Below, in pieces: positions 9,447-18,212 of a stretch of DNA of 64,000 nt. Both the position numbers and the translations under genes were made by a program. The stretch is taken from NCBI RefSeq assembly GCF_017353185.1, contig NZ_JAFMYV010000002.1:434001-498000 (forward strand), in the 5' to 3' direction. Under the pieces are notes generated by a model that did not search any database, was not told the origin of the DNA, and saw only the letters and a program-made list of their open reading frames with translations. The stretch is from Fibrella rubiginis. GTDB lineage: Bacteria; Bacteroidota; Bacteroidia; Cytophagales; Spirosomataceae. Position 1 is the stretch's first letter. Each line of letters opens with the position of its first letter.

Positions 9447-11366
9447 ATGAAAAAACTCCTGGCCGCCGGCCTTTTAGCCTGTACGCTTCTAACCCTATTT
9501 AGTGGCCCCATTCACCCGCTTAAGGCAGCACCACGCTCCTACCCGGCCCCCCATGCCGACGATCCGGTGCCCGCTCCTGCCGCCCAGATTCGGTACGTGC
9601 TCTCGATGCCACAGCCACAAACCCATTACTTTGAAGTGGAAATGCGCTTGCAAAACGCGGCGAAAGCTACCAACGCGAGCAAAGACGGCTACTTCGATTT
9701 GAAAATGCCCGTCTGGACACCCGGCTCCTATCTCATTCGGGAATACGCTAAAAATGTGGAGGGGTTCACCGCCCTGGCCGGTACGCAGCCCGTGCGGTCG
9801 GAAAAAGTGAGCAAGAACACCTGGCGGATCTACACCAAAGCCGATGATGTGACGGTGCGGTACCGCGTTTATTCGTTTGAATTTTCGGTGCGCAACAGCT
9901 TCCTCGACGATACCCACGGCTACCTCAACGGGGCCAGCATTTTTTTGTACAGCAACGCCCTGAAAAATAACCCGTTGCAGGTACAGGTGGTGCCGTTTAC
10001 CGGCTGGAAAAAGGTGGCCACGGGCCTGAAACCCGTGGCCAGCAGTGAGTTCACCTTCGAAGCACCCAACTACGATATCCTGGTCGACTCGCCGATGGAG
10101 ATTGGCAACCACGACATCATTTCGTTTACAGCCAGCAACCCCGCTAACCTAGGGCAGGCTATTCCGCACACGGTAGCCATGTACGGCAACGTGCAGTATG
10201 ATGCCGCCAAACTCGCCGCCGACTACAAGCGTGTTTGCGAAACCGCGGCCAGCGTGGTTGGCGAACATCCCTGCACCGATTACACCTTCATCGTGCACCA
10301 CACCAATCAGGGTGGCGGTGGGCTGGAACACCTGAACTCCACGACCCTGCAAACCAACCGCGCAGCCTATGCTACAGAAGCCAATTACAAAGGTTTTCTG
10401 ACGCTGGTGGCCCATGAATACTTCCACCTCTGGAACGTGAAACGCATTCGTCCCATTGCGCTCGGACCGTTCGATTACGAAAATGAGAACTACACGCATA
10501 TGCTCTGGCTATCAGAGGGTTGCACGTCGTTCTACGAAGATTACATTCTGCGCCGGGCGGGCTTTCATACGCCGGAAGAGTACCTGCGCGTGGTAGCGGG
10601 CGATATTTCGGGTATCGAAAATGCACCGGGCAACCGGGTACAGTCGGCGGCCGAATCGAGCTTCGATGCGTGGATCAAGTACTACCGCCCCAACGAGAAT
10701 TCGGCCAACAGCACCGTATCGTATTACTCGAAAGGAGCCGTATTGGGGTCGTTGCTGAACCTGGCCATTCTGGGTGCCACCGACGGGAAAAGGTCGATGG
10801 ATGATCTACTGCGGTATCTCTATCAGGAGTATTACAAAAAGCAGCAGCGTGGTTTCACCGACGACGAGTTCCGCAAGGCCGCCGAGCAAATAGCGGGTAA
10901 ACCGCTTGCCGACTTCTTCGACAATGGCGTAAACGGTACAGGGCCGCTGAACTACAATGCTTATTTTGAGCCCGTTGGCCTGCGGCTGGTCAACGCCGCC
11001 GAGACGCCGGAGGCACGACAGCAGCAGGGTGGTTTTCTGGGTGCCACCGCCCGTACCAACCCCGCAACTAACCGGGCTACGATCACGAGCGTGCGCCGGG
11101 GGTCGGCTGCCGAACTGGGTGGTCTCAACGTGGGCGATGAGGTATTGGCTATAGACGGGGCCACTTTAACAGAGGACCTGACAAAGACGCTTGCAGGTCG
11201 CAAGGCAGGTGAACGCCTGAAAATGAGCGTGAACCGGGGCGGCATCTCCCGCGAATTTACCGTACAACTCACCGAAAGCCCTCTGCTCGGCTACCGCCTC
11301 GAGCCTCTTGCCAACGCAAGCGAGAAGCAGAAAGCGCTGTATAATAAGTGGCTGTACATTAAATGA
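9447..11366 (+). CDS. M61-family metallopeptidase with PDZ domain
   Basis: 639 residues with signal peptide (KKLLAAGLLACTLLTLFSG). The zinc motif HEYFHLWNVKRIRP near residue 323 is the M61 (glycyl aminopeptidase) signature, and a downstream glutamate in WLSEGCTSFYEDY fits the third zinc ligand. The N-terminal ~200 residues are the M61 beta domain. A PDZ domain follows (GGLNVGDEVLAIDGATL) near residues 545-610. Expected to be exported to the periplasm or surface, where it would trim peptides. Its TGA stop is also the first three bases of the long hairpin at 11364. Confidence 0.92.
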   Translation: MKKLLAAGLLACTLLTLFSGPIHPLKAAPRSYPAPHADDPVPAPAAQIRYVLSMPQPQTHYFEVEMRLQNAAKATNASKDGYFDLKMPVWTPGSYLIREYAKNVEGFTALAGTQPVRSEKVSKNTWRIYTKADDVTVRYRVYSFEFSVRNSFLDDTHGYLNGASIFLYSNALKNNPLQVQVVPFTGWKKVATGLKPVASSEFTFEAPNYDILVDSPMEIGNHDIISFTASNPANLGQAIPHTVAMYGNVQYDAAKLAADYKRVCETAASVVGEHPCTDYTFIVHHTNQGGGGLEHLNSTTLQTNRAAYATEANYKGFLTLVAHEYFHLWNVKRIRPIALGPFDYENENYTHMLWLSEGCTSFYEDYILRRAGFHTPEEYLRVVAGDISGIENAPGNRVQSAAESSFDAWIKYYRPNENSANSTVSYYSKGAVLGSLLNLAILGATDGKRSMDDLLRYLYQEYYKKQQRGFTDDEFRKAAEQIAGKPLADFFDNGVNGTGPLNYNAYFEPVGLRLVNAAETPEARQQQGGFLGATARTNPATNRATITSVRRGSAAELGGLNVGDEVLAIDGATLTEDLTKTLAGRKAGERLKMSVNRGGISREFTVQLTESPLLGYRLEPLANASEKQKALYNKWLYIK

Positions 11367-11513
11367 TGAGCGATGAGTTTGCTCGTGCCTATACCCCCCG
11401 CCCTAAAGGGTGCCCGCTGGCGCGTCAATAGCTTTACCAGAGCTTATGCTCATGCGCCAGCGGGCACCCTTTAGGGCGGGGGGTATAGGCACGAGCAAAT
11501 TCATCACTCATCA
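11364..11513. repeat. Long inverted repeat with 60-bp arms (GATGAGT-type)
   Basis: Arms 11364-11423 and 11454-11513 pair at 58 of 60 positions around a 30-base loop. The outer ends consist of degenerate 7-bp words (GATGAGC, GATGAGT); the inner part is GC-rich (CCCCCCGCCCTAAAGGGTGC). The stop codons of both convergent neighbours lie inside the arms, so the element may also end both transcripts. Confidence 0.93.
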
Positions 11514-11746
11514 TTACTCATCGCTCCGCTCCAGTCCCGGTCCATTTCGCCAAAGCGGGCTAGCACAGAGGCCATAAATGATTCAGAGATCATGCTCTCT
11601 ACATCGTCGGGGCCGGTCACGTCGAACTCACCGATCTTATAGGTCTGTTCGTAGGGACCGGCCTCAATTTTTACGATGTATTTGCTGTTCCAACTGTACA
11701 GACTGATTTTGACCTGTGGATGAGGAAGGTCTTTTATATAGCGCAT
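11504..11746 (-). CDS. Conserved-looking small protein of unknown function
   Basis: 80 residues from the ATG at 11746 (MRYIKDLPHPQVKISLYSWN). I reject starts further upstream because they run through the AATGTAC-type hairpin at 11766-11898. The sequence is soluble, with beta-rich N-terminal half (KYIVKIEAGPYEQTYKIGEF) and a helical C-terminal half. The last codons, SNDE and the stop, are encoded by the arm of the hairpin at 11364-11513. I do not recognise the family. Confidence 0.65.
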   Translation of the reverse strand: MRYIKDLPHPQVKISLYSWNSKYIVKIEAGPYEQTYKIGEFDVTGPDDVESMISESFMASVLARFGEMDRDWSGAMSNDE

Positions 11747-11765
11747 AAGGGGATGAAAAGTAAAG

Positions 11766-11898
11766 GAATGTATAATGCACAATGTACAATGTACAATGGC
11801 CTCCGGTTCAATAGCATAGAGCATATTGGAGTGAAGGTGAGGCGGCGGTATGGTAGGCTCTTAGCATTGTACCTTATACATTGTACATTGTACATTAC
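11766..11898. repeat. Hairpin with AATGTAC heptad arms
   Basis: The left arm (11766-11800) reads as five 7-bp words, AATGTAT, AATGCAC, AATGTAC, AATGTAC, AATGGCC. The right arm (11863-11898), reverse-complemented, reads AATGTAC, AATGTAC, AATGTAT, AAGGTAC, AATGCT. The element lies between two divergent genes, and its right arm overlaps the signal-peptide codons of the TPR lipoprotein. Confidence 0.85.
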
Positions 11899-12874
11899 TT
11901 CTTGCACCGACCGCACCGGCGAGGCAGCGCAGTTCTTTCTGAAAGGCAATGTACAGTTGCAAAAACGGGAGTATAAAGAAGCCATCCGGTATTACACCGA
12001 AGCCATTGCTAAAAAAGGTAATTTTGCCGATGCCTACAGTAACCGGGGGCTGGCCCACTACCGCAATGGCGAGCTGGAGGCAGCGCAGGCTGACTTAACC
12101 AAAGCAATTGAGGTCGACGCGGCCTTTGAACCCGCTTACCTCAACCGCGCCGACGTGTTTCTCGCTACCGGACAACCCACCGATGCGCTCCGCGATTTAC
12201 AGCAAATTGCCAAAACCTATAAAGACTCCACGTTCTACCAAACCCGCCTCGGCGAGGCCTATGCTGGTCTGAACAATGCCGGACAGGCACAATCGGCTTT
12301 TGACAAAGCCATTTTGCTCGACCCCAAAAATGCTGAAGCACTCACCAACCGGGCGGCACTGGCGTTTGGCCAAAAACGGTATGCCGATGCCCAGGCCGAT
12401 CTGAAACAAGCGCTGGCTATTGACCCCAACCGGGCTGAGACGCTAAACAATCAGGCCCTGCTGCTGGCCCAGACAGGCCAATTTGCGCAGGCACTGCCGT
12501 TTGTAGAACGGGCATTGGCCCAGCAACCCACCCAGCCCTACTACCGCAACAACAAAGGTTATCTGCTCCTGATGCTCAACCGCGACGCTGATGCACTCCC
12601 TCTGATTGAGGATGCCCTCCGGGCCAATAACAAAAACGCCTGGGCACACCGAAATCTGGGTATTTATTACCTCCGTCGAAAACAAGCTGCCAAAGCACTA
12701 ACCAGTTTCCAGCAGGCCGAACAACTCGACTCGTCGGTCGATCAATTATATGCTTACATAGGCAAAGCCCATCTGGCACTGGGTCATAAACCAGCGGCCT
12801 GCGCCGCCTGGCAACGAGGCCAACAGGCTGGCGATGAACAGGTTAATGACCTATTAAGGACAAATTGCCGGTAA
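11837..12874 (+). CDS. TPR-repeat lipoprotein
   Basis: I place the start at the GTG at 11837 (or 11831), because this gives a lipoprotein signal peptide: RRR n-region, hydrophobic core LLALYLIHCTLYI, and lipobox-like ITSC with the Cys as first mature residue. A longer frame from 11720 would read through the hairpin. The mature ~320 residues contain roughly eight TPR units (YTEAIAKKGNFADAYSNRGL, ALTNRAALAFGQKRYADAQA). Likely periplasmic and membrane-anchored, acting in protein binding. Part of the signal peptide is encoded by the right arm of the AATGTAC hairpin, which is unusual. Confidence 0.82.
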   Translation: MRRRYGRLLALYLIHCTLYITSCTDRTGEAAQFFLKGNVQLQKREYKEAIRYYTEAIAKKGNFADAYSNRGLAHYRNGELEAAQADLTKAIEVDAAFEPAYLNRADVFLATGQPTDALRDLQQIAKTYKDSTFYQTRLGEAYAGLNNAGQAQSAFDKAILLDPKNAEALTNRAALAFGQKRYADAQADLKQALAIDPNRAETLNNQALLLAQTGQFAQALPFVERALAQQPTQPYYRNNKGYLLLMLNRDADALPLIEDALRANNKNAWAHRNLGIYYLRRKQAAKALTSFQQAEQLDSSVDQLYAYIGKAHLALGHKPAACAAWQRGQQAGDEQVNDLLRTNCR

Positions 12875-12921
12875 CGTGCCTATAGCTATTCTTTAACCGA
12901 AACTGAAAGCAAGCGGAAGCA

Positions 12922-13368
12922 ATGAAAGCAAATCCAAGTGAAGAAAAGCCAGCATCTTTCACCCACGAATGGAGTTCTCAACTGTTTTATCATGGCACTA
13001 AGGCTGATCTGAAGCCCGGCGACTTAATTGAACCCGGCTTTAAATCAAATTACGGCAAGCAGAAGCAGGCATCCTTTGTCTACCTGACCGCCACCCTGGA
13101 TGCCGCTGTGTGGGGGGCTGAATTGGCGCTGGGCGAATCCCCCGGCAGAATTTATGTTGTAGAGCCAACCGGCCCGTTTGAAGACGATCCCAATCTGACG
13201 GACAAGAAGTTTCCCGGAAACCCAACAAAGTCATACCGTTCCCGGCATCCGCTTCGGGTTTCTGGTGAGGTTACAGATTGGCAGGGACATGCCCCGGAAC
13301 AACTCAGGGCCATGAAAGAGAACCTTGAGCGACTGAAGCAACTTGGCATCGAGGCCATTGAGGACTAA
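12922..13368 (+). CDS. arr: Rifamycin (NAD+) ADP-ribosyltransferase
   Basis: 148 residues and close to Arr enzymes along its whole length. Arr transfers ADP-ribose from NAD+ to the C23 hydroxyl of rifamycins and so inactivates the drug. Signature blocks are FYHGTKADLKPGDLIEPGF, YLTATLDAAVWGAELALGE, EDDPNLTDKKFPGNPTKSYR and GEVTDWQGH. The triad described for the mycobacterial enzyme (His, Tyr, Asp) corresponds to His24, Tyr54 and Asp89. It stands alone, with no mobile-element genes, convergent with menD 25 bp away, so it looks chromosomal. Activity against rifampicin is inferred from the family. Confidence 0.93.
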   Translation: MKANPSEEKPASFTHEWSSQLFYHGTKADLKPGDLIEPGFKSNYGKQKQASFVYLTATLDAAVWGAELALGESPGRIYVVEPTGPFEDDPNLTDKKFPGNPTKSYRSRHPLRVSGEVTDWQGHAPEQLRAMKENLERLKQLGIEAIED

Positions 13369-13393
13369 GTGGTCAGGCAACAACGCCGACTCA

Positions 13394-15118
13394 TTATTTT
13401 CTGCCTTTATATGCCTTGAAATCAGCCTCATTGACGAATTTATCCGTTTTGATTTCAAGGATACGCGGGCAATCTGACGGGGCATAAAAGCGGCTTAATG
13501 CCTCAGAAAGTGCATCCTGGTCAGCAACAGCCTCATAATCGCAATGATGATCAGCGGCGGTACGCTGGGCGGTCAGGTCGTGGGGGGTTTCGAAATAGGT
13601 TTCTAGTTCGGGCTGGGATGAGGAGCCATCGATGATGCGGAAAATATGTCCGGCGGCATTGTTGAGCAGCACCACGCGCAGGTTTTTGGGCAGGTCTGGT
13701 TGCCAGAGCGCGTTGCGGTCGTAGAAAAACGATACGTCGCCGATAAGCAGCGTCACCACAGCCTGGGTACGCAGGGCCGCCCCCACGGCGGTGCTCATGC
13801 AGCCGTCGATGCCGCTCGTACCCCGATTGGCCCACACACGCACCTGCTGTCGGGCGTCCAGACCACACAGGTTGGCATACCGAACAGGCATGCTGTTGCC
13901 CAGGTGTAGGTGCGATCCATCAGGCAGCGCCTCCAGCACCCGCTGCGTGGCCGACCAGTCGGTGAAGGGTGCTTCCCGCAAATGACTTTCCATCAGTCGG
14001 CGGGCGGCGCGGTCGGCGGTTTGCCAGGTGGTCAGGTACGTGCTTTCTTCATCGCTGTCGTCGTCACCCTGCCTAAACCGCTGATAATCAATGTCGGCGA
14101 GCAGTTTGGTCAGAAATGGCAGCGGGGCCATTGGTATCTGGGTGGTCAATGACCGGAACGGGTCAATGAGCCGGGCGGTGGTGGGGCGGATGTGCCAGTG
14201 TCGTGTGGGCGGATAGGCACGGAGGTACGTTTTCAGGTTGCGCGTCAGCAATGAATTGCCCAGTGTAATCAGTAGCTCCGGGCGGAGGCGTTCCAGCAGG
14301 TCGGTGTCTTTTTGGGCCAACAACGTATCTGAACTACTGATAAACAGCTCGTTACGCCCCAGGTTGCTGATAATTTCGCCCACCACCGGCACCTGAAACT
14401 CCTGACTGATTTGGGTAAGTACGCGCATCAGCTCAGGCGAATAAGGCAGTTGACCCACAGTAATCAGTTTCCGTTCGGTACCGTCCCATTCATCCAGCAG
14501 CGCATGCCAGGCATCGGTGGGAAGCTGCGGCTCTACAGGCAGCGCCTCCACTACCCTACCCGCCTGATAAACAAACGTTTCGTCAGGGGCTGGGTAGAAC
14601 GGCTCACGCAACGGTACGTTGATATGCACCGGCCCCGGCGGCGAGGCAACGCAGAGATTAACAGCCTCGTTACCAGTGCGTTCTATAAACCAGCGGGCAT
14701 CGGCATGCGTGTAATCAGCGGGGAGTTGGTAGCTGCGTTTAACGTGCTTCCCGAAAAGACCATCCTGCGCAATCGTCTGCCCGTCCTGCTGGTAGAGCCA
14801 CTCCAAAGGCCGGTCGGCGGTGAGCAGCAGCAGTGGCACTTCCGCGAAATACGCCTCGGCCACGGCAGGACTCAGGTTATACACTGCCGTACCCGACGTG
14901 CAGATAATAGCCACAGGCAACCCGCTCATCTGCGCCATGCCCAATGCCGTAAACCCCGCTGACCGCTCATCGGGCACCACACGGGCAGTCAGACCCGGAT
15001 GCCGTGCCACCGCCAGGGTAAGCGGCGCTGAGCGTGAGCCAGGCGAGATCACCACATCACGAATGCCTTTTTTGTACAGCAGGTCGACTAAATCAAGGAT
15101 GGGTTGAAGGAGCGCCAT
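13394..15118 (-). CDS. menD: 2-succinyl-5-enolpyruvyl-6-hydroxy-3-cyclohexene-1-carboxylate synthase
   Basis: 574 residues, full family length. A thiamine-diphosphate enzyme that joins isochorismate and 2-oxoglutarate in menaquinone synthesis. N-terminal pyrimidine-binding domain: ISPGSRSAPLTLAVARHPG and the conserved DERSAGFTALGMAQ glutamate region. C-terminal ThDP domain: GNSMPVRYANL, RGTSGIDGCMSTAVGAAL and GDVSFFYDRNAL. No other men gene is adjacent. Menaquinone is the usual respiratory quinone of Bacteroidota. Confidence 0.95.
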   Translation of the reverse strand: MALLQPILDLVDLLYKKGIRDVVISPGSRSAPLTLAVARHPGLTARVVPDERSAGFTALGMAQMSGLPVAIICTSGTAVYNLSPAVAEAYFAEVPLLLLTADRPLEWLYQQDGQTIAQDGLFGKHVKRSYQLPADYTHADARWFIERTGNEAVNLCVASPPGPVHINVPLREPFYPAPDETFVYQAGRVVEALPVEPQLPTDAWHALLDEWDGTERKLITVGQLPYSPELMRVLTQISQEFQVPVVGEIISNLGRNELFISSSDTLLAQKDTDLLERLRPELLITLGNSLLTRNLKTYLRAYPPTRHWHIRPTTARLIDPFRSLTTQIPMAPLPFLTKLLADIDYQRFRQGDDDSDEESTYLTTWQTADRAARRLMESHLREAPFTDWSATQRVLEALPDGSHLHLGNSMPVRYANLCGLDARQQVRVWANRGTSGIDGCMSTAVGAALRTQAVVTLLIGDVSFFYDRNALWQPDLPKNLRVVLLNNAAGHIFRIIDGSSSQPELETYFETPHDLTAQRTAADHHCDYEAVADQDALSEALSRFYAPSDCPRILEIKTDKFVNEADFKAYKGRK

Positions 15119-15166
15119 GATTGGGACAGCGATTAGTGTTGGACGCTTAATGTTTGATGGTGGACC

Positions 15167-15607
15167 TCAACCCTTCCTGGCTTCCCCCATTCCCCAGCCC
15201 AGAATCTGATCGAACTCGTCGGGCTTCACAGGCATGACCGACAACCGCGATTGTTTAATCAGGCCCATGTTGGCCAGCATCGGTTCAGCTTTGATTTGTG
15301 CCAACGGCACGGGCTGCGTGAAAACCAGGGTTGGTTCCAGTTCCACCACACACCAGGGTGTTGGTTTGCCGTTGGGCTCGGCGGGGGCAGTGGGGTCTTC
15401 ATAGGCCTCGCGCATCACTGTAGCCACGCCTACCACGGCCGGGTTTGAGACGCTGTGGTAGAACAGGACCTGATCGCCCAGTTGCATCGCCGCGAGGTTG
15501 TTACGAGCCTGGTAATTTCGGACCCCGTCCCATACGGCCCGGCCCTGCGCCGTGAAATGAGACCAGCCATATTTTTCCGGCTCGGTCTTAACTAACCAAT
15601 AATTCAT
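15167..15607 (-). CDS. EVE-domain protein
   Basis: 146 residues from the ATG at 15607 (MNYWLVKTEPEKYGW), the typical N-terminus of this family; the upstream in-frame extension crosses a hairpin and is rejected. EVE domains share the PUA-like fold and are thought to read modified bases in nucleic acids. Conserved blocks include WDGVRNYQARNNLAAMQLGDQVLFYHS. Monocistronic or downstream of DinB. Confidence 0.9.
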   Translation of the reverse strand: MNYWLVKTEPEKYGWSHFTAQGRAVWDGVRNYQARNNLAAMQLGDQVLFYHSVSNPAVVGVATVMREAYEDPTAPAEPNGKPTPWCVVELEPTLVFTQPVPLAQIKAEPMLANMGLIKQSRLSVMPVKPDEFDQILGWGMGEARKG

Positions 15608-15622
15608 GGATTGACTGTTCAC

Positions 15623-15685
15623 ATAAAAGCGGTAGCAGCCTGCCGAATCCCTTCCGATTTCCTGCCCACTGCTACCGCCTTTTAT
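15623..15685 (-). terminator. Possible terminator hairpin between DinB and EVE genes
   Basis: Arms around 15623-15638 (ATAAAAGCGGTAGCAG) and 15669-15685 (CTGCTACCGCCTTTTAT) pair with one bulge around a 30-base loop. Read on the minus strand the second arm ends in a short T-run. The loop is long, so it may instead be a leader structure of the EVE gene, whose start is 15 bp away. Confidence 0.45.
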
Positions 15686-15793
15686 CTGGAGGCTATTTCT
15701 CGTACAAAACAAAAACTATAGACTAAACCTAACACTGTAAACCTGTTGATAGTCAAGTCATTGCATAAAACGACTTTTTAGCGCAAATACTGA

Positions 15794-16372
15794 TCAATAA
15801 TAGTCTTCACGATCAAATTTACCACCAAATTCATCGTCATCATCGGCGAAACGGCTGGTACCGGCATGGCTAAACGCCAGGGCTTTTTTCATAATCTGTA
15901 TTTGTCCTGTATGGTAGGTATCATGGTTGATAATGCCATGCAGAAGGTCATAATACGTGTAGTCACGGCCCGGCACGATGTCTTCCAGGAACTCATCATC
16001 GTCGCGTTTATCGAGTTCATTAATGAGTTCTTCCTGACTCAGGCTCAACTCCATCTGTAGCGCCTCCCACTCAAAATCGTCAATTTTTTCGGGCAGTTGA
16101 CCAAAGTTCTTCTCCGGAGTCAGAATATCAAATTCACCGTCTCCCTGCATTTTCTTCACGCAGAAGATGCGCCAGCTCGTCATGTGAAAGACAAGTTCGG
16201 CAATGGTATGCACGTTGGGCGTAAGGCGTCGGCCAACCATATCGGGGGTCAGGTCGCGCATAGCTCCGGCCACTGAGGGGCCGTGCCAGGCTTCTTCGCC
16301 CTCATAGGTAGTATTGAGCAAATCGATGATCCGCAGTAATTCGTCGTTATTGGGGTTATTTACTGTTTCCAT
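15794..16372 (-). CDS. DinB/YfiT-family protein
   Basis: 192 residues from the ATG at 16372 (METVNNPNNDELLR). Four-helix DinB fold with the three metal-binding histidines visible: one in AELVFHMTSW and the paired HGIINHDTYHTGQI near the C-terminus. The family includes thiol-dependent transferases and hydrolases; the substrate cannot be told here. The tail is acidic (RFADDDDEFGGKFDREDYY). Confidence 0.85.
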   Translation of the reverse strand: METVNNPNNDELLRIIDLLNTTYEGEEAWHGPSVAGAMRDLTPDMVGRRLTPNVHTIAELVFHMTSWRIFCVKKMQGDGEFDILTPEKNFGQLPEKIDDFEWEALQMELSLSQEELINELDKRDDDEFLEDIVPGRDYTYYDLLHGIINHDTYHTGQIQIMKKALAFSHAGTSRFADDDDEFGGKFDREDYY

Positions 16373-16642
16373 AGCACTAATTCGGTTGGGACGTTTGACA
16401 CCATTAAACATCAACCAACGCGGTAACTGATCTGTTATTCCGGGCAAAGGTAGGGCAATATTAGTGGCGTTCCGAAGATAGACCAAAACGAATAGCGATC
16501 ACTATTGACCGGTAAATAGATACCAGGTAGTCGCGCTTGATAGATTACTTGGTCGTCTGGCTTGGATTTTGTAGCCTTCGCATTAGATTCAGCGCATTTT
16601 TTGTTGGTTCCCCCCATTTACTCTCGTTAATAATCAGCCTTG

Positions 16643-18205
16643 ATGTATCGAATTACACTTCTAGTCTTCTGTAGTTTGGCAGCGTATGGACAAACTACAA
16701 AACCGCTTACTTTTCAGGTTGAATTAGGCAGTTATATAACGCCTCAGTTCACGGATAGCCAGCGAAAAGCCCAGGCCGGTTCTGCTGACCGGGCCGAAAT
16801 TCCGTTCTGGCTTCGCGCCAATCAGTATGGCATTGTACCACGCGGTGAAAACGTTTATACGTTGCGCACAGGCCTCCGGGTAGACTACCACGGTGCACCC
16901 GTAACTGCCATCGACAGCCTCCGCGCCAGTCACCGCCATGTTGACTGGGGATGGGGATTCGATCTGGCCGCCAACGCCAATGGGTTTAATGCAAACCGGA
17001 CAAAGCCAAGCAACATGGTAGCTTTTGTGCTTCCGGAGGCGTACGTAAAAATGCGGATTCGGGGCATTGAAGCCTGGGGTGGACGACGACGTGAAATTAT
17101 TGGCCTTGCCGACTCTTCCTTATCAACAGGCTCCTATATCTGGTCGGGTAATGCCGTGCCCCCCCTCAAAATTCAACTCAATACGGTTGGCTGGGTGCCA
17201 CTTACCCGCTGGCTGTACGTAAATGCACTCTACGCACATGGCTGGTTTGAATACAATCGGTTTGTAAAAGGATCAATGCTTCACCAAAAGGCACTGTATC
17301 TTCGGCTGGGCAGTGCAACAGGCAAGTTTTGGTTTATTGGTGGCATGAATCATTCTGTGCAGTGGGGTGGCAATAATGAATCACTACCCAGCTCATTTAT
17401 TCGGAACAGCCAGCTACCTGCCAGTTCCGAGGACTACATCGATGTGGTGTTGGGGAGCAGCCTTGGTGATCGCCTTATCGACACGACCAAGTACAGCCCC
17501 TTTGATGCCGGAAACCGTATTGGTAATCACCTCGGTACGGTCGATTTGGGCATGGAATTTAGGGGCAAAGCGGTGTCGGTGTTTTTCTATCGACAAAGTA
17601 TCTACGAAGACGGCTCACTGTTCTACCTTATCAATATAGCTGACGGACTCCATGGCACACGATTCACCAACAACCGGCCAAACCGGGGCGGCTTTCGGCT
17701 CAATCGGGCCGTATTGGAATACCTGAACACCTACAGCCAGGGAGGGGGCGAGTTCATCAACGAAGATCCCAGCAAACGGGGTCGTGACAACTATTTCAAC
17801 CACGGCCAGTACCGCGATGGCTGGTCGAGCTATGGCCGCACGATTGGTACGCCGTTCATTGCCCCGGCTACTGACCTACCCAGCCGATATCCGGGCAATG
17901 AATTCACCAACAACAACCGTGTTCGGGTATACCATGTAGGCTTGTCGGGGCAATTTTCGAAGAGAATGGGGTTCACAGGCAAGTTTTCCTACAGCCAGAA
18001 TTTAGGCATCTACGACGCCCCCTTCAACCAGATGGCAGCTCAATTTTCTGGAATGATTGGTTTGTATAGTCAGCTCAACTGGCTGGGAGGCACTGTGCTG
18101 AACACCACCGTAGGTTACGACAAAGGCGATCTGTACGAAAATAACCTTGGCTTATTCGTCAGTCTCAAGAAATCAGGACTAATCAAATCACGATTCACGA
18201 AATAA
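16643..18205 (+). CDS. Wzi-like outer-membrane beta-barrel protein
   Basis: 520 residues from the ATG at 16643, with a short signal peptide (ITLLVFCSLAAYGQ). Beta-barrel composition throughout. The N-terminal block EIPFWLRANQYGIVPRGEN resembles the capsule-assembly Wzi family, which anchors or organises surface polysaccharide. No capsule genes are adjacent, so the role is tentative. It converges on ybbR with a 7-bp gap. Confidence 0.72.
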   Translation: MYRITLLVFCSLAAYGQTTKPLTFQVELGSYITPQFTDSQRKAQAGSADRAEIPFWLRANQYGIVPRGENVYTLRTGLRVDYHGAPVTAIDSLRASHRHVDWGWGFDLAANANGFNANRTKPSNMVAFVLPEAYVKMRIRGIEAWGGRRREIIGLADSSLSTGSYIWSGNAVPPLKIQLNTVGWVPLTRWLYVNALYAHGWFEYNRFVKGSMLHQKALYLRLGSATGKFWFIGGMNHSVQWGGNNESLPSSFIRNSQLPASSEDYIDVVLGSSLGDRLIDTTKYSPFDAGNRIGNHLGTVDLGMEFRGKAVSVFFYRQSIYEDGSLFYLINIADGLHGTRFTNNRPNRGGFRLNRAVLEYLNTYSQGGGEFINEDPSKRGRDNYFNHGQYRDGWSSYGRTIGTPFIAPATDLPSRYPGNEFTNNNRVRVYHVGLSGQFSKRMGFTGKFSYSQNLGIYDAPFNQMAAQFSGMIGLYSQLNWLGGTVLNTTVGYDKGDLYENNLGLFVSLKKSGLIKSRFTK

Positions 18206-18212
18206 GCCAAGG

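Noticed and set aside
11364..11513. Considered as a CRISPR-like repeat array
   Set aside because: The units are inverted, not direct, spacers are absent and no cas genes are present.
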